Positions 1 to 8,451 are shown, counted from the first letter of the stretch. The stretch is DNA of 64,000 bases from Paenibacillus taichungensis (GCF_003287275.1 NZ_QEVW01000001.1:186001-250000), one strand, 5' to 3'. The notes: generated by a model from the sequence alone, not told the origin. Translations and numbers: made by a program.

Positions 1-1
1 G

Positions 2-466
2 CTGGGTTCCCTGCACGAAGACATACGCGATGAAATTGAACACAAAAAAGCGGTGCTTCACTTAGCTTTAAATCCTTACAACAACAAGAAATCGAGTGTT
101 TTCTTTCTGCTGGCCAAAAGGGAAGATACTATCGTGGGCACCATTTCGTATGGACCTTGCGGCGAGGAAATTCAAGAATGCACGGACCACCAACTGAACC
201 ACGTAGGGGAACTGGGTAGTCTCTACGTTTTGCCAGAGGTTCAGGGTCAGGGAATTGGCTCTGCTCTCATTCAGGCTTTGGCTACTGAACTTCAGAGGCG
301 TGAGATTACGCAATTTTGCCTGGATAGTGGATACCGGACAGCGCAGAAGAAATGGCAGCGGAAGTTTGGAGAACCCTATGCCGTGGCAAAGAATTATTGG
401 GGTGAAGGCACGGACCATATGGTGTGGTTATGTGATGTGAGGGATTTTGCTGAAAATATAAAATGA
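2..466 (+). CDS. GNAT family N-acetyltransferase (5' end cut by window)
   Basis: The frame is open from base 2, so the N-terminus probably lies outside the window; a GTG at 53 is the first start codon inside it. The acetyl-CoA binding motif A is visible as LYVLPEVQGQGIGSALI, followed by the usual beta5 region (ITQFCLDSGY) and a C-terminal tail ending at 466. GNAT enzymes transfer an acetyl group from acetyl-CoA to an amine; the substrate here cannot be read from the sequence. A strong terminator follows, so this is the last gene of its transcript. The family call is secure; the exact role is open. Confidence 0.85.
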   Translation: MGSLHEDIRDEIEHKKAVLHLALNPYNNKKSSVFFLLAKREDTIVGTISYGPCGEEIQECTDHQLNHVGELGSLYVLPEVQGQGIGSALIQALATELQRREITQFCLDSGYRTAQKKWQRKFGEPYAVAKNYWGEGTDHMVWLCDVRDFAENIK

Positions 467-468
467 CT

Positions 469-508
469 AAGAGATGACGACCTGTATTGAACAGGGGTCA
501 TCTCTTTT
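469..508 (+). terminator. Rho-independent terminator after acetyltransferase
   Basis: An inverted repeat AAGAGATGAC...GTCATCTCTTTT encloses a second short stem (CCTG/CAGG) and ends in a T-run. It closes the first gene and separates it from the PH-domain pair. Confidence 0.8.
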
Positions 509-574
509 ACTAAGTCAATCTTTCTGCATCGATAGAGGACTATTCTTCGTACAGTAAGAAAAAGGAGTGAAGAT

Positions 575-1072
575 ATGCAGTACATACAGAGTACACCCGA
601 GCAACGTTTATCGCCGGATGCCATAACCATATGGAGAATCAGTGCGGTTATATCGAACGGAATAGTATTGATTGTGCTTGCAGCACTGCTGGTTCTGGAT
701 TCCATCTATGGATGGAAGGCGTGGATTGGTTGGTTGCTGTGGGGAGTGTTTGCCATCTCAGTGCTGTATGCGGTGTGGGAGATTTTTATCCGGCCTTCAT
801 TGTTATACAAGCATTGGTATTACGATGCGAATGAAGAGTTCTTGCAATTGAAGCACGGGGCTTTGAAAAAGGTACATCAGATCATTCCCATGGCCAAAGT
901 ACAATCCGTTACGACGAATCAAGGTCCCCTTTTGAGAAAATATGCCCTATTTTCTGTATCGGTTGGCACGATGGGTTCATCTCATACGATTCCGGCGTTG
1001 CCAGAGGAAGTGGCGCTTGAACTGCGTAATCAGATTGCATCCTATGCAAGGATTAACGAGGTGGATGAATGA
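575..1072 (+). CDS. PH domain membrane protein, YdbS-like
   Basis: A 165-residue protein with two hydrophobic segments (roughly residues 25-45 and 50-70) followed by a bacterial PH (bPH2) domain, with the typical stretch LKHGALKKVHQIIPMAKVQS. Length and architecture match Bacillus subtilis YdbS (about 159 aa). It overlaps the next gene by 4 bases (ATGA), and the two are arranged like B. subtilis ydbS-ydbT. That pair has been linked to resistance against antimicrobial compounds from other bacilli; this role is transferred by similarity only. The start ATG at 575 has AAAGGAG about 8 bases upstream. Confidence 0.85.
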   Translation: MQYIQSTPEQRLSPDAITIWRISAVISNGIVLIVLAALLVLDSIYGWKAWIGWLLWGVFAISVLYAVWEIFIRPSLLYKHWYYDANEEFLQLKHGALKKVHQIIPMAKVQSVTTNQGPLLRKYALFSVSVGTMGSSHTIPALPEEVALELRNQIASYARINEVDE

Positions 1073-2604
1073 GCGAGATGAAAAGACAACACCCGTTAGC
1101 CATGCTCTGGAGTTTGTGGAAACTGGTGAAAAATTCTTTTGCATTTATCGTTTTTTTATTTATTCTCCGTCATGGCTCGGTGTCCACATGGATTATGTAT
1201 GGCAGAATCGTCTTTTATGTAGCTATCGCGCTTAGTGTGATAAGCATTATCTGGAGTTGGTTTACACTACGTTATACCGCAGATGATAAGGCTTTTCAGA
1301 TCTACAGTGGGGTGTTCAATCGGACAAGAAGAATAATACCCTATACCAAAATTCAGAACGTAAACCGGCATACGTCGCTGTTTCATCGTTTGTTCCGAGT
1401 CACATCCATTCGTTTTGAGACGGGCATCAAGGGAGACGATGCTACTTTTCAGCTGCAAGTCGTTTCACTTTCGGAATCGGATCGGCTTGAAAAGGTTGTA
1501 GCAGGGTATATGTCTGAAACGAATGTCGCCAGTGAAGCTGTAGAACCAAATGAAGAACCAGTGACGCGACCTGAACACGTAACACTGGAAGAAGATATCC
1601 CTTCGACTGTAAAAGAAGAGCTTGAACGGAATGTCCATTATAGGTCCACCCGAAAAGATATATTCAAAGCTTCATTTACCTCGCTCAGCTTTCTGGTACT
1701 TATTCCGATTCTGGGATCGCTCTATTCGTCGGTGAAGGATTTCTTTCCCGATGAAAAAGTGACGGAAAGCATCCTTTTAACATGGCTGGATACCTGGTGG
1801 ATTACCGCATTGATCATCACAGGACTTATTGCTGTTTCCATTATGCTAGGTATTGTCAGAACCTTTGTGAAGTATGGCGATTTCCAAATCTCTTCTGATC
1901 GCAAACGTATCTACATTACGAAGGGCATGTTGGAACAGACCGCATTTTCGATCCTGAAAGAACGAGTTCAGGCGGTGAAAATCACACAGTCTCCAATGAA
2001 AAGACTGCTAGGATTGGCAGAAGTGGAACTGACGACAGCAGGTGGTGTGGGAGAATCTGAACAGGAAGTTAACTCGCTCTATCCTTTTCTGCCTGTGAAG
2101 CAAGCTTACGATATGATCTCGGAGATTTTGCCATCTTATCAGGTTACGCAGGAGATGCAGAAGCTTCCACGCAAATCATTATGGCTGCGCTTGCTCACCC
2201 CAAGCTGGGTATGGATCATTGCAACAGGGTTACTGATTTATTTCAAACCAGTGATTCTGGGACAGAGTCAGGCCTGGTGGATGATTTCCGCTATTCTGTT
2301 ACTGTGGATTGGCATATGCAGAATAACTGATTTTCTCCATACACGATACGTCCTGAATCAGAACTTTATCCAATTGCGAACGGGTGCATTAACCTCAACA
2401 CTATACATCTCCAAGCGGGAGAAAGTCATTGAGGTACAGATCACCCGGAATCTGCTGCAACGCTGGTTTGGAATTGCTTCAATTCAAACCGTGAATCGTG
2501 CCAAACCTGTTCTGCATCATACGCTAAATGATATTCCGCTTGAAGCCGTGGAGGCATTTCAGTTGTGGTATATGGAGCGGAGCCAGAACGTCCAGACCCG
2601 ATAA
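1069..2604 (+). CDS. PH domain membrane protein, YdbT-like
   Basis: A 511-residue membrane protein with three bPH2 domains, each preceded by paired hydrophobic segments. The repeated PH signatures are YSGVFNRTRRIIPYTKIQNV near residue 85, ITKGMLEQTAFSILKERVQ near 285 and LRTGALTSTLYISKREKV near 440. B. subtilis YdbT is about 493 aa with the same organisation. It starts inside the stop codon region of the YdbS-like gene, which implies translational coupling and probably a common membrane complex. A hairpin follows at 2608. The molecular function of the family is not established. Confidence 0.85.
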   Translation: MSEMKRQHPLAMLWSLWKLVKNSFAFIVFLFILRHGSVSTWIMYGRIVFYVAIALSVISIIWSWFTLRYTADDKAFQIYSGVFNRTRRIIPYTKIQNVNRHTSLFHRLFRVTSIRFETGIKGDDATFQLQVVSLSESDRLEKVVAGYMSETNVASEAVEPNEEPVTRPEHVTLEEDIPSTVKEELERNVHYRSTRKDIFKASFTSLSFLVLIPILGSLYSSVKDFFPDEKVTESILLTWLDTWWITALIITGLIAVSIMLGIVRTFVKYGDFQISSDRKRIYITKGMLEQTAFSILKERVQAVKITQSPMKRLLGLAEVELTTAGGVGESEQEVNSLYPFLPVKQAYDMISEILPSYQVTQEMQKLPRKSLWLRLLTPSWVWIIATGLLIYFKPVILGQSQAWWMISAILLLWIGICRITDFLHTRYVLNQNFIQLRTGALTSTLYISKREKVIEVQITRNLLQRWFGIASIQTVNRAKPVLHHTLNDIPLEAVEAFQLWYMERSQNVQTR

Positions 2605-2607
2605 TGT

Positions 2608-2658
2608 AAAGGCAAGTGCAGGAAGACTACTAAGTTTACTGTGCACTTGCCTTTAATA
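2608..2658 (+). terminator. Terminator-like hairpin after ydbT-like gene
   Basis: Perfect 13-bp arms (AAAGGCAAGTGCA and TGCACTTGCCTTT) with a 21-base loop. The tail is only moderately T-rich, so termination may be partial. Confidence 0.65.
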
Positions 2659-2693
2659 TTGAAGGTGGATTTCTAATAGCTTGGAGGTATCTG

Positions 2694-3056
2694 ATGAAAA
2701 AGAAGAAAAAATACGTGCTGCCAGCGGTTCTGATCATTACGGTTATGTTAGTATTGACCCCAATAATATATGTGCAAGTAAATAAGCTGATCTATGCACA
2801 TAGAGTTACCGAGTACTTAATAGAGGAAAAGAAATATACTCAAGAGGAAATTGAATCAGTGGAAGGCATATGGAATGTTAAGCTCCCGCCTTTCTCTGCT
2901 GAGGTTACATTTAAAGATGAACCAGATGTAGAATATATATATTTTGCACATAACGAAGTTCTTCAATTTGCTCATCGTATATCCGAAGAAGCACAAAGGA
3001 GAGGCAAAACCAAATCGGATCTGAAACATGTTGAACCAACGAATGACCGTGAGTAG
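2694..3056 (+). CDS. DUF3139-like small membrane-anchored protein
   Basis: A 120-residue protein with a lysine-rich N-terminus (MKKKKK), one transmembrane segment at about residues 8-28, and a short extracytoplasmic domain with the pattern YLIEEKKYTQEEIESVEG followed by a beta-rich part. This fits the DUF3139 family of Firmicutes, whose role is unknown. The ATG at 2694 has TTGGAGG about 8 bases upstream. Only 11 bases separate it from the HAD phosphatase gene, so the two are probably co-transcribed. The family assignment is from memory of the pattern and is moderate. Confidence 0.7.
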   Translation: MKKKKKYVLPAVLIITVMLVLTPIIYVQVNKLIYAHRVTEYLIEEKKYTQEEIESVEGIWNVKLPPFSAEVTFKDEPDVEYIYFAHNEVLQFAHRISEEAQRRGKTKSDLKHVEPTNDRE

Positions 3057-3067
3057 GAGGTGTTCCA

Positions 3068-3847
3068 TTGATTAAAATCGTATTTATGGATGTGGACGGT
3101 ACATTACTCAGTGAGAAGGATCGAAGTCTCTCCCCAAGTACAGAGGATTCCATTCGAAAATTGGTTCGTAGGGGCATACAGGTCGTCCTGGTCACTGGCA
3201 GACCGTACAATTTATGCGGAGATTTCAGGAAACTCGGGATTGATACCCTGATTTCGGCTAACGGGGCATTGATTAAGAGCGGTGAAGAAGTGATACATAA
3301 ATCGGTGCTTTCAGCACGAATGGTTAGAGAATTCAGTGAATATGCCGAGATGAACGGCAGCAGTATTTCTTATTTTACAGAGTCATTCGAGATGAATGGG
3401 TTATGTACAACGGATGTGCGTGTCACCGATGCATTGAGAGATACGCTCGGTCTGATGGAGTACCCCCTGAGAATCAGTTCTTTGGAACAGGAAGTGTATT
3501 GCATTTGTTTATATGCCGATCAAGCCGAAGCGGAGAAATTCCAATCCAGATTCCCTGCATTAAAATTCGTCAGGTTTCATCCTTACGTGTCTAACGTACT
3601 GGAAGAGAGCGAAGTATCCAAATCGATAGCGGCAGGAAAAGTGCTCGCCCACCTGAATATATCGAAAGAGGAAGCAATGGCTTTTGGCGATGGTGAAAAT
3701 GATATTGATTTGCTAGAGTACGTGGGTCTTGGCATAGCGATGGGAAACGGAGGAGCGCGCGTCAAACAAAGTGCCGACTATGTCACGCTGCGAGCAAGTG
3801 AGGATGGCATTACACATGCGTTGAGGAAGTTTAAAATCATAGAATAA
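3068..3847 (+). CDS. Cof-type HAD-IIB family phosphatase
   Basis: A 259-residue HAD-superfamily hydrolase. Motif I is DVDGTLL near residue 8, motif II is VLVTGRP near 43, and motif IV is FGDGENDIDLLEYVG near 203, followed by GIAMGNGGARVKQSADYVT. The cap lies between motifs II and III as in the Cof/YidA type IIB class, and the length is typical. These enzymes remove phosphate from small cytosolic substrates such as sugar phosphates; the physiological substrate is not predictable. It uses a TTG start with GTAGGAGG seven bases upstream. Confidence 0.9.
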   Translation: MIKIVFMDVDGTLLSEKDRSLSPSTEDSIRKLVRRGIQVVLVTGRPYNLCGDFRKLGIDTLISANGALIKSGEEVIHKSVLSARMVREFSEYAEMNGSSISYFTESFEMNGLCTTDVRVTDALRDTLGLMEYPLRISSLEQEVYCICLYADQAEAEKFQSRFPALKFVRFHPYVSNVLEESEVSKSIAAGKVLAHLNISKEEAMAFGDGENDIDLLEYVGLGIAMGNGGARVKQSADYVTLRASEDGITHALRKFKIIE

Positions 3848-3950
3848 GCAAATTTTGGAGTAATAAGGATATCCTAATTATGGGTTTTCATGTAGAATGA
3901 TGGAGGATGAATTAACCCCTAAAGCATAGGGTGTGATCGAAGGGTGACTT

Positions 3951-4121
3951 ATGAAAAAGGTTGTCATTGTAATCTTGTCTCTTGTCGTACTTATTGGAGT
4001 ATCTTCTTCAGCTTATGCCCATCCAGGCAGACTGGACAAAAATGGTGGACATAATTGTTCCGCGAAATCCAAACAAAAGGGCCTATGCACAGGCTACCAT
4101 TATCACAAAAAGAAGAAATGA
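3951..4121 (+). CDS. Small secreted YHYH-domain protein
   Basis: A 56-residue peptide too short for ordinary gene callers. It has a clear signal peptide (MKKVVIVILSLVVLIGV..., predicted cut after AYA) and a mature part of about 33 residues beginning HPGRLDKNGGHN. That is followed by two cysteines and the closing GYHYHKKKK. This matches the short YHYH-domain proteins common in Bacillales, which are exported and histidine-rich. Metal binding is a reasonable guess but untested. The ATG at 3951 is preceded by GAAGGGTG. It appears monocistronic, with a hairpin at 4141. Confidence 0.75.
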   Translation: MKKVVIVILSLVVLIGVSSSAYAHPGRLDKNGGHNCSAKSKQKGLCTGYHYHKKKK

Positions 4122-4140
4122 AAATGAGTTTTACAAGGTA

Positions 4141-4173
4141 AACCCAGCCCTGGTCTAATCTATGGTTGGGTTT
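4141..4173 (+). terminator. Terminator-like hairpin after YHYH gene
   Basis: AACCCAGCC pairs with GGTTGGGTT (one G-T wobble) across a 14-base loop, followed by a short T-run (TTTGCATGTTT). It is a plausible weak terminator. Confidence 0.55.
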
Positions 4174-4244
4174 GCATGTTTATAATTCATGGTAGTCGCA
4201 GCTAACAGAATATAATAAACATTACGTTAGAGGTGAGTAGTATT

Positions 4245-4376
4245 ATGGGGTTTATAGGGATCATTTGTGTAATTATTATGACGGTCACACTCATCAGCAT
4301 AGAAAGTAAAACGAAACGGTTAATTCAAGAGCAGGCCGAAACCAATCGGAAACTGGAGCAACTATTGAGGAAATAA
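4245..4376 (+). CDS. Small hypothetical membrane protein (43 aa)
   Basis: A 43-residue frame beginning MGFIGIICVIIMTVTLISI, a single transmembrane helix. It is followed by a charged amphipathic tail (ESKTKRLIQEQAETNRKLEQLLRK) predicted as a short coiled coil. AGAGGTGA lies 7 bases before the ATG. It ends 25 bases before the HAD gene at 4402 and may share its transcript. Similar one-helix proteins with Q/E/K-rich tails occur in many bacilli without known function. Coding status rests on the ribosome binding site and composition. Confidence 0.6.
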   Translation: MGFIGIICVIIMTVTLISIESKTKRLIQEQAETNRKLEQLLRK

Positions 4377-4401
4377 CGTTATACAGACAGATGGGAGGAG
4401 C

Positions 4402-5070
4402 ATGACAATGGATCATATTAAAGCGATTATTTTTGATCTGGACAATACGATTCTCAACAGAACAAGTACCTTTGAAAGCTTCAGCCAGAGCTTGATCAAC
4501 ACTTATTTTGCCCATCTTCAAACTACGGATGATATTCTTAAACGAATTATTGAGCTGGATGAGGACGGTTACAAGGACAAAGGCGTGTTATTCAATGAGC
4601 TGCTCCATGAATTACCTTGGGCTGAGAATCCGCCTCACGCCGAGCTTATGGAGTTCTATGGCAGAGAGTATGTGAAAAGCGCTGTTCTGATGGAGCAGGC
4701 GAGAGAAGTGGTTCAGCATCTAAGGGGAAAATATAAAACAGGTTTAATCACCAATGGTAAAACCGAGATTCAGTACGGCAAAATCGATCAACTTGGCATT
4801 CGGGATGATTTTGACCATATTATCGTTTCGGAAGAGGCTGGGGTCAAAAAGCCCGATCCTCGTATTTTTCAATTGGCATTGGAGCATTTCAACCTCTCTC
4901 CCGAGCAGTGTATCTACATTGGAGATCATCCCGTCAATGATGTTGAAGGAGCGGCAAAAGTAGGCATGAGTACGATCTGGATGAAGGTCAATCAGCCTTG
5001 GCAGGACAGCATTACAACCAAACCATTGCATGCTATTGAGCATCTTGGTGAATTAAAAGGCCTATTCTAG
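4402..5070 (+). CDS. HAD-IA family hydrolase (YjjG-like)
   Basis: A 222-residue HAD phosphatase. Motif I is IIFDLDNTIL (nucleophile D12, acid/base D14), motif II is LITNGK near 118, and motif III/IV is GVKKPDPRIF and YIGDHPVNDVEGA near 150-180. An inserted helical cap of the IA type lies between motifs I and II. Such enzymes dephosphorylate small metabolites, in YjjG's case nucleotides; the substrate here is not known. GGGAGG lies 6 bases before the ATG; a second ATG two codons later is an alternative start. Confidence 0.88.
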   Translation: MTMDHIKAIIFDLDNTILNRTSTFESFSQSLINTYFAHLQTTDDILKRIIELDEDGYKDKGVLFNELLHELPWAENPPHAELMEFYGREYVKSAVLMEQAREVVQHLRGKYKTGLITNGKTEIQYGKIDQLGIRDDFDHIIVSEEAGVKKPDPRIFQLALEHFNLSPEQCIYIGDHPVNDVEGAAKVGMSTIWMKVNQPWQDSITTKPLHAIEHLGELKGLF

Positions 5071-5129
5071 AAAATATCGTCAGATTAGTTTCAAACTACG
5101 CCCATAACAAAATAGTGAGGAAGGTGTAC

Positions 5130-5648
5130 ATGGAGATCAGACAAATGGCTACGGCATTTTTGAGTAATGGAAACGACATGTTGATGATGAAGAAGGCAGG
5201 CAGCAGGATGTTTGATTTTGAGTTCTGGGGTGGTATTGGCGGGCATCTGGAGCATGGCGAACTTAACTCACCAATGACTGCCAGCTATCGGGAGATTGAA
5301 GAAGAGACGGGGTTCAAGCCAGAAGACGTGAATCATTTTCGGCTTCGATATATATTGCTAGAGCTTAATGGTGGTGAAGTGCGGCAGCAGTTTGTATATT
5401 TTGGTGAGACGACACATCGAGCCTTTATTCCATCAGATGAAGGGGATTTGTTCTGGATACCCAAGGATGAGCTGCTGGATTTACATACATCCATTCTGAT
5501 CGAAGCTGCAATGCGGCACTTTTTGCAGAATCAGGAGACCGACGAGATATGGATTGGTAATGTCCTAAATGGGGAAGGGGCAGCGGCTAGACCGAGGGTA
5601 GAATGGAGTATTATGCAAGACACGATATCTTTTGAACCCGTTGTGTAA
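5130..5648 (+). CDS. Nudix hydrolase
   Basis: A 172-residue Nudix protein. The Nudix box is seen as GGHLEHGE...REIEEETGF, with two extra residues between the first glutamate and the REIEEETG helix relative to the usual GX5EX7REUXEEXGU spacing. The metal-binding glutamates of the helix are kept. Nudix enzymes cleave nucleoside diphosphates linked to another group. The ATG at 5130 is preferred because GAGGAAGG ends about 5 bases upstream; the frame extends to a GTG at 5115 without a suitable site. A terminator follows at 5721. Confidence 0.85.
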   Translation: MEIRQMATAFLSNGNDMLMMKKAGSRMFDFEFWGGIGGHLEHGELNSPMTASYREIEEETGFKPEDVNHFRLRYILLELNGGEVRQQFVYFGETTHRAFIPSDEGDLFWIPKDELLDLHTSILIEAAMRHFLQNQETDEIWIGNVLNGEGAAARPRVEWSIMQDTISFEPVV

Positions 5649-5720
5649 TGTTAGACGTCTTGACCGGGATTGGGCATATTTCTGATCGGAAAAGCCATAC
5701 GTTTAACCAGACGGCGTTAT

Positions 5721-5756
5721 AAAGAGCGAGGATATTAGCCATCCCCGCTCTTTTTA
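5721..5756 (+). terminator. Rho-independent terminator
   Basis: AAAGAGCGAGGAT pairs with ATCCCCGCTCTTT (one mismatch), followed by a T-run. It closes the Nudix gene and lies in the convergent gap before the glycosyltransferase. Confidence 0.8.
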
Positions 5757-5867
5757 ATACCTCGTATTAAATATAAATCTTCTCATTGGAAGCAGGAAGG
5801 AGATGACTTATCCAAATTTCAATAGGGGGTCTTCGAGCAGCAGTGATCATCCGTTATTCAATGAAAA

Positions 5868-7025
5868 TCAAGCCGTGATGATTCGATCTTTCGTGCGTCT
5901 TCTCCGATTCTCAATCGCTTCCTCATAATCTCCGATTAACCTGTCAAAAATGTGATCCCACGAACGCTGCTCAGCAAGTTTTCGGCCTTCAAGGCCCATA
6001 TTCCTTAGTTGATCCATATGATCTCCCCAGAGGCATATCTCTCGAATCAATGCCCCCGCATTACCCGGATCGAACAGAACACCGCTTCGATGATGTGTGA
6101 CCAAATCTTTTACACCGCCACCATTCGCAGCGAGCACCGGCAATCCTGATGCCATTGCTTCCAGCACTACATTGCCAAATGTTTCTGTTGAGGAAGGAAA
6201 CACAAAGAGATCTGCCGAAGCATACATAGCAGCAAGCTCTTCACCATGCAGATACCCCGTAAAGGTGACATTGGGTGGGGATTGCATACGCATTTTGGGG
6301 AGCAATGGCCCATCGCCTACAATGATCCAGTGTACACGGGATTGCATATGTTCTGGCAATTGGTGCATGGCAAGGGTGAGGGTAGCGATATCTTTTTCCG
6401 GGGCAATTCGTCCAACGTAGAGTAAAATAAGAGGAGCAGCTATATTGTAGCGAGTACGGATATCGGAGCTTCGTTTATTCGGAGAATACAGGCTGCAATC
6501 GATTCCGCGGGACCATAACTTCAGACGTTGAATACCTTTTGATTGCAATGCGTTTAAGGTTTCCTGAGACGGTGTCAATGTTGCATCACAGGCCCGGTGG
6601 AACCATTGGATATACTTCCAGTAAAGAGGAATGACACTTTTCAACTTGTAGTATTCGAGGTACCGATCGAAGTGAGTGTGGTAGGAGATGACATGTGGAA
6701 GCTGATGTTTGAGCGCATATCTGAGACCGAAAAGACCCATATTGAACGGAGTGGCGATATGCAGCAGATCTGGCTGAAAAGTCTTTAGCTCCCGATGGAT
6801 GGATGCTCGATTAGGTAAGGCAATACGACATTCCGGGTAGAGGAAAAAGGGGATGTTGGTAACCGAACGGACTGGAGCGGCATCGTTGCCTTCAATAACA
6901 GACTGCGGTGTGAATAGCAGATGCTCAATTCCTTTGCGGTTCAAGTGATTACTCAAGCGGTGCAGCGTACCGGCAACACCATTGGTTTCCGGAACATAGG
7001 TGTCGGTGAACAAGGCCAGGCGCAT
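5868..7025 (-). CDS. GT4 family glycosyltransferase
   Basis: About 385 residues. The N-terminal Rossmann domain opens with MRLALFTDTYVPETNGVAGT. The C-terminal GT-B domain carries LYVGRIAPEKDI and the nucleotide-sugar binding E-x7-E motif within STETFGNVVLEAMASGLPV. This layout is typical of GT4 retaining transferases such as the MgtA/PimB type that add glucose or mannose to lipids or glycans; the actual donor and acceptor are unknown. GGGAGGGG is best spaced for the ATG at 7025; ATG 7028 and an ATG at 7061 are other options. It is the only gene on this strand between 1 and 8.8 kb. Confidence 0.88.
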   Translation of the reverse strand: MRLALFTDTYVPETNGVAGTLHRLSNHLNRKGIEHLLFTPQSVIEGNDAAPVRSVTNIPFFLYPECRIALPNRASIHRELKTFQPDLLHIATPFNMGLFGLRYALKHQLPHVISYHTHFDRYLEYYKLKSVIPLYWKYIQWFHRACDATLTPSQETLNALQSKGIQRLKLWSRGIDCSLYSPNKRSSDIRTRYNIAAPLILLYVGRIAPEKDIATLTLAMHQLPEHMQSRVHWIIVGDGPLLPKMRMQSPPNVTFTGYLHGEELAAMYASADLFVFPSSTETFGNVVLEAMASGLPVLAANGGGVKDLVTHHRSGVLFDPGNAGALIREICLWGDHMDQLRNMGLEGRKLAEQRSWDHIFDRLIGDYEEAIENRRRRTKDRIITA

Positions 7026-7209
7026 CATAACCCCTCCCAAGACTCTTGATGACAAGATCATAACAGCGGATCATTTTCCAAAGATCAAGTGCAGGTTAAC
7101 TTTATCCATATTCCGTGTAAAGTGTGCGGGGAAGTGAATTGATGCAAACTTACATCGGATAAACTTATCTAACATATTCTGCTATGATGTATAGGCGTCA
7201 AAAAAATCT

Positions 7210-7282
7210 GGGGATAACAGCGATCAGAAGGTTGTTCTGTCATCGGAGTCATAGTGCAAATTTTCATTAGTTGAACTTATAT
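7210..7282 (+). repeat. Intergenic element, copy A (GATAACAG hairpin type)
   Basis: Starts GGGGATAACAGCGATCAGAA and ends TTAGTTGAACTTATAT just before the ribosome binding site of the 7308 gene. GATAACAG (7213-7220) can pair with CTGTCATC (7237-7244) across a 16-base loop, with one mismatch. The same sequence, including loop length and the closing TTGAACTTATAT, recurs at 53355-53424. Confidence 0.8.
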
Positions 7283-7307
7283 ATAGAGAGATACAGGAGG
7301 CAGAGAG

Positions 7308-7877
7308 ATGAACAAATTACAGGAAGAATTGCAGCAATTATTACCCTTGGATCAGCTTGAAAGCATGTCGGGTGAGGAAGTGGTGGGGAGTGTTGCCATG
7401 GATCTGTATCGTGTGGAATTTCCGACCATTCGGGAGTGCGGACCTGAACTTCCGCAGGTATTGCGAGATACCATCCTGATCGTAGACCTTGATACAGAGC
7501 TGTCCATGAGTGGCATTACTGGTTTTCTTGAAAATGCGAGTGGGCAGTTTCTGGGTGAAACAAAGGAAGCAATGCAGCGAATAGGCAATGATGCAGATGC
7601 AGAAATTCTGAAGAATATCCAGCAGATGTTATCCGAAAGTGGTGTAACGCCTGAGCAGTTAAGAGAGAATGTGAATGCCCTCTCCGAACAGGATGTAACG
7701 ACGACCCTGAATACGCATGGACAAGAGATCCATGAGGTTTTGCAACAGGTGGAGCTGGAAGCGGGTAATTTAAGCATGCAATCGGATAATAAAGAGGTAT
7801 TTGAACTCCTTTATCAATATGTGGATACGAACAAAGATCGACTGAAACAGGAGTTGGAGCACCTCTTATCTAATTGA
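7308..7877 (+). CDS. Conserved hypothetical protein, possibly DMP19/DUF4375-like
   Basis: A 189-residue, acidic, mostly helical soluble protein without signal peptide. The part ILIVDLDTELSMSGITGFLEN followed by EAMQRIG resembles the short domain of DMP19 (DUF4375) proteins, where a similar turn precedes a conserved helix; this match is weak. The function is unknown. AGGAGGCAGAG lies just before the ATG. It is preceded by a copy of the GATAACAG intergenic element and is followed after 25 bases by the TmrB-like gene, so these two and the 8452 gene probably form an operon. Confidence 0.75.
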   Translation: MNKLQEELQQLLPLDQLESMSGEEVVGSVAMDLYRVEFPTIRECGPELPQVLRDTILIVDLDTELSMSGITGFLENASGQFLGETKEAMQRIGNDADAEILKNIQQMLSESGVTPEQLRENVNALSEQDVTTTLNTHGQEIHEVLQQVELEAGNLSMQSDNKEVFELLYQYVDTNKDRLKQELEHLLSN

Positions 7878-7902
7878 ATCTGACACGCAGGAGGACGTCA
7901 CT

Positions 7903-8439
7903 ATGATTGTGATGATTAATGGGGCATTTGGCTCGGGTAAAACCTCTGCTGCAACCAAGCTGCAGCCGTTAATTCCGAACAGCATGATCTACGATCCTGA
8001 AGAGATTGGATACATGTTAAAAAACGTGATTGCGGATGACGTCCGAATGGAAGTGGAGAAAACGGACGATTTTCAGGATATGGAGCTGTGGAAAGTCCTT
8101 ACCGTGAAAGTCGCCCGTGAAATCAGGCAGAAGTATGATAAACATCTGATTGTTCCAATGACCATCTACAAGTCAGAGCAGTTCAGTTACATCCATCGAG
8201 GTCTGAAGGAGCTCGACCCCAACCTTTTTCATTTTACCCTGATGACATCTATGGAAACATTACATGAGAGATTGTTGAAGCGCGGGGATGAGCTTGATGG
8301 ATGGACTTTTCAACAAGCGGTTAAGTGTGTTGAAGCATTCCATGGAGCGCGCTTTGAAGAGTACATTCAAACGGACGGCCAAACAAGAGATGATGTGGTG
8401 AATGTTATATTCTCCAAAGTGTTGTCAAATCGTAAATGA
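7903..8439 (+). CDS. TmrB-like P-loop ATPase
   Basis: A 178-residue P-loop protein. The Walker A is INGAFGSGKTSA at residues 5-16. It is followed by YDPEEIGYMLKNVI, LIVPMTIYK, HFTLMTSMETLHERL and IQTDGQTRDDV. The order and wording of these motifs closely follow B. subtilis TmrB (197 aa), which gives tunicamycin resistance by binding the drug with its N-terminal ATP-binding domain at the membrane. Whether this homologue binds tunicamycin is not known, and TmrB-like kinases of unknown substrate are widespread. AGGAGG precedes the ATG by 7 bases. Confidence 0.8.
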   Translation: MIVMINGAFGSGKTSAATKLQPLIPNSMIYDPEEIGYMLKNVIADDVRMEVEKTDDFQDMELWKVLTVKVAREIRQKYDKHLIVPMTIYKSEQFSYIHRGLKELDPNLFHFTLMTSMETLHERLLKRGDELDGWTFQQAVKCVEAFHGARFEEYIQTDGQTRDDVVNVIFSKVLSNRK

Positions 8440-8451
8440 GGAGGCAAAATA

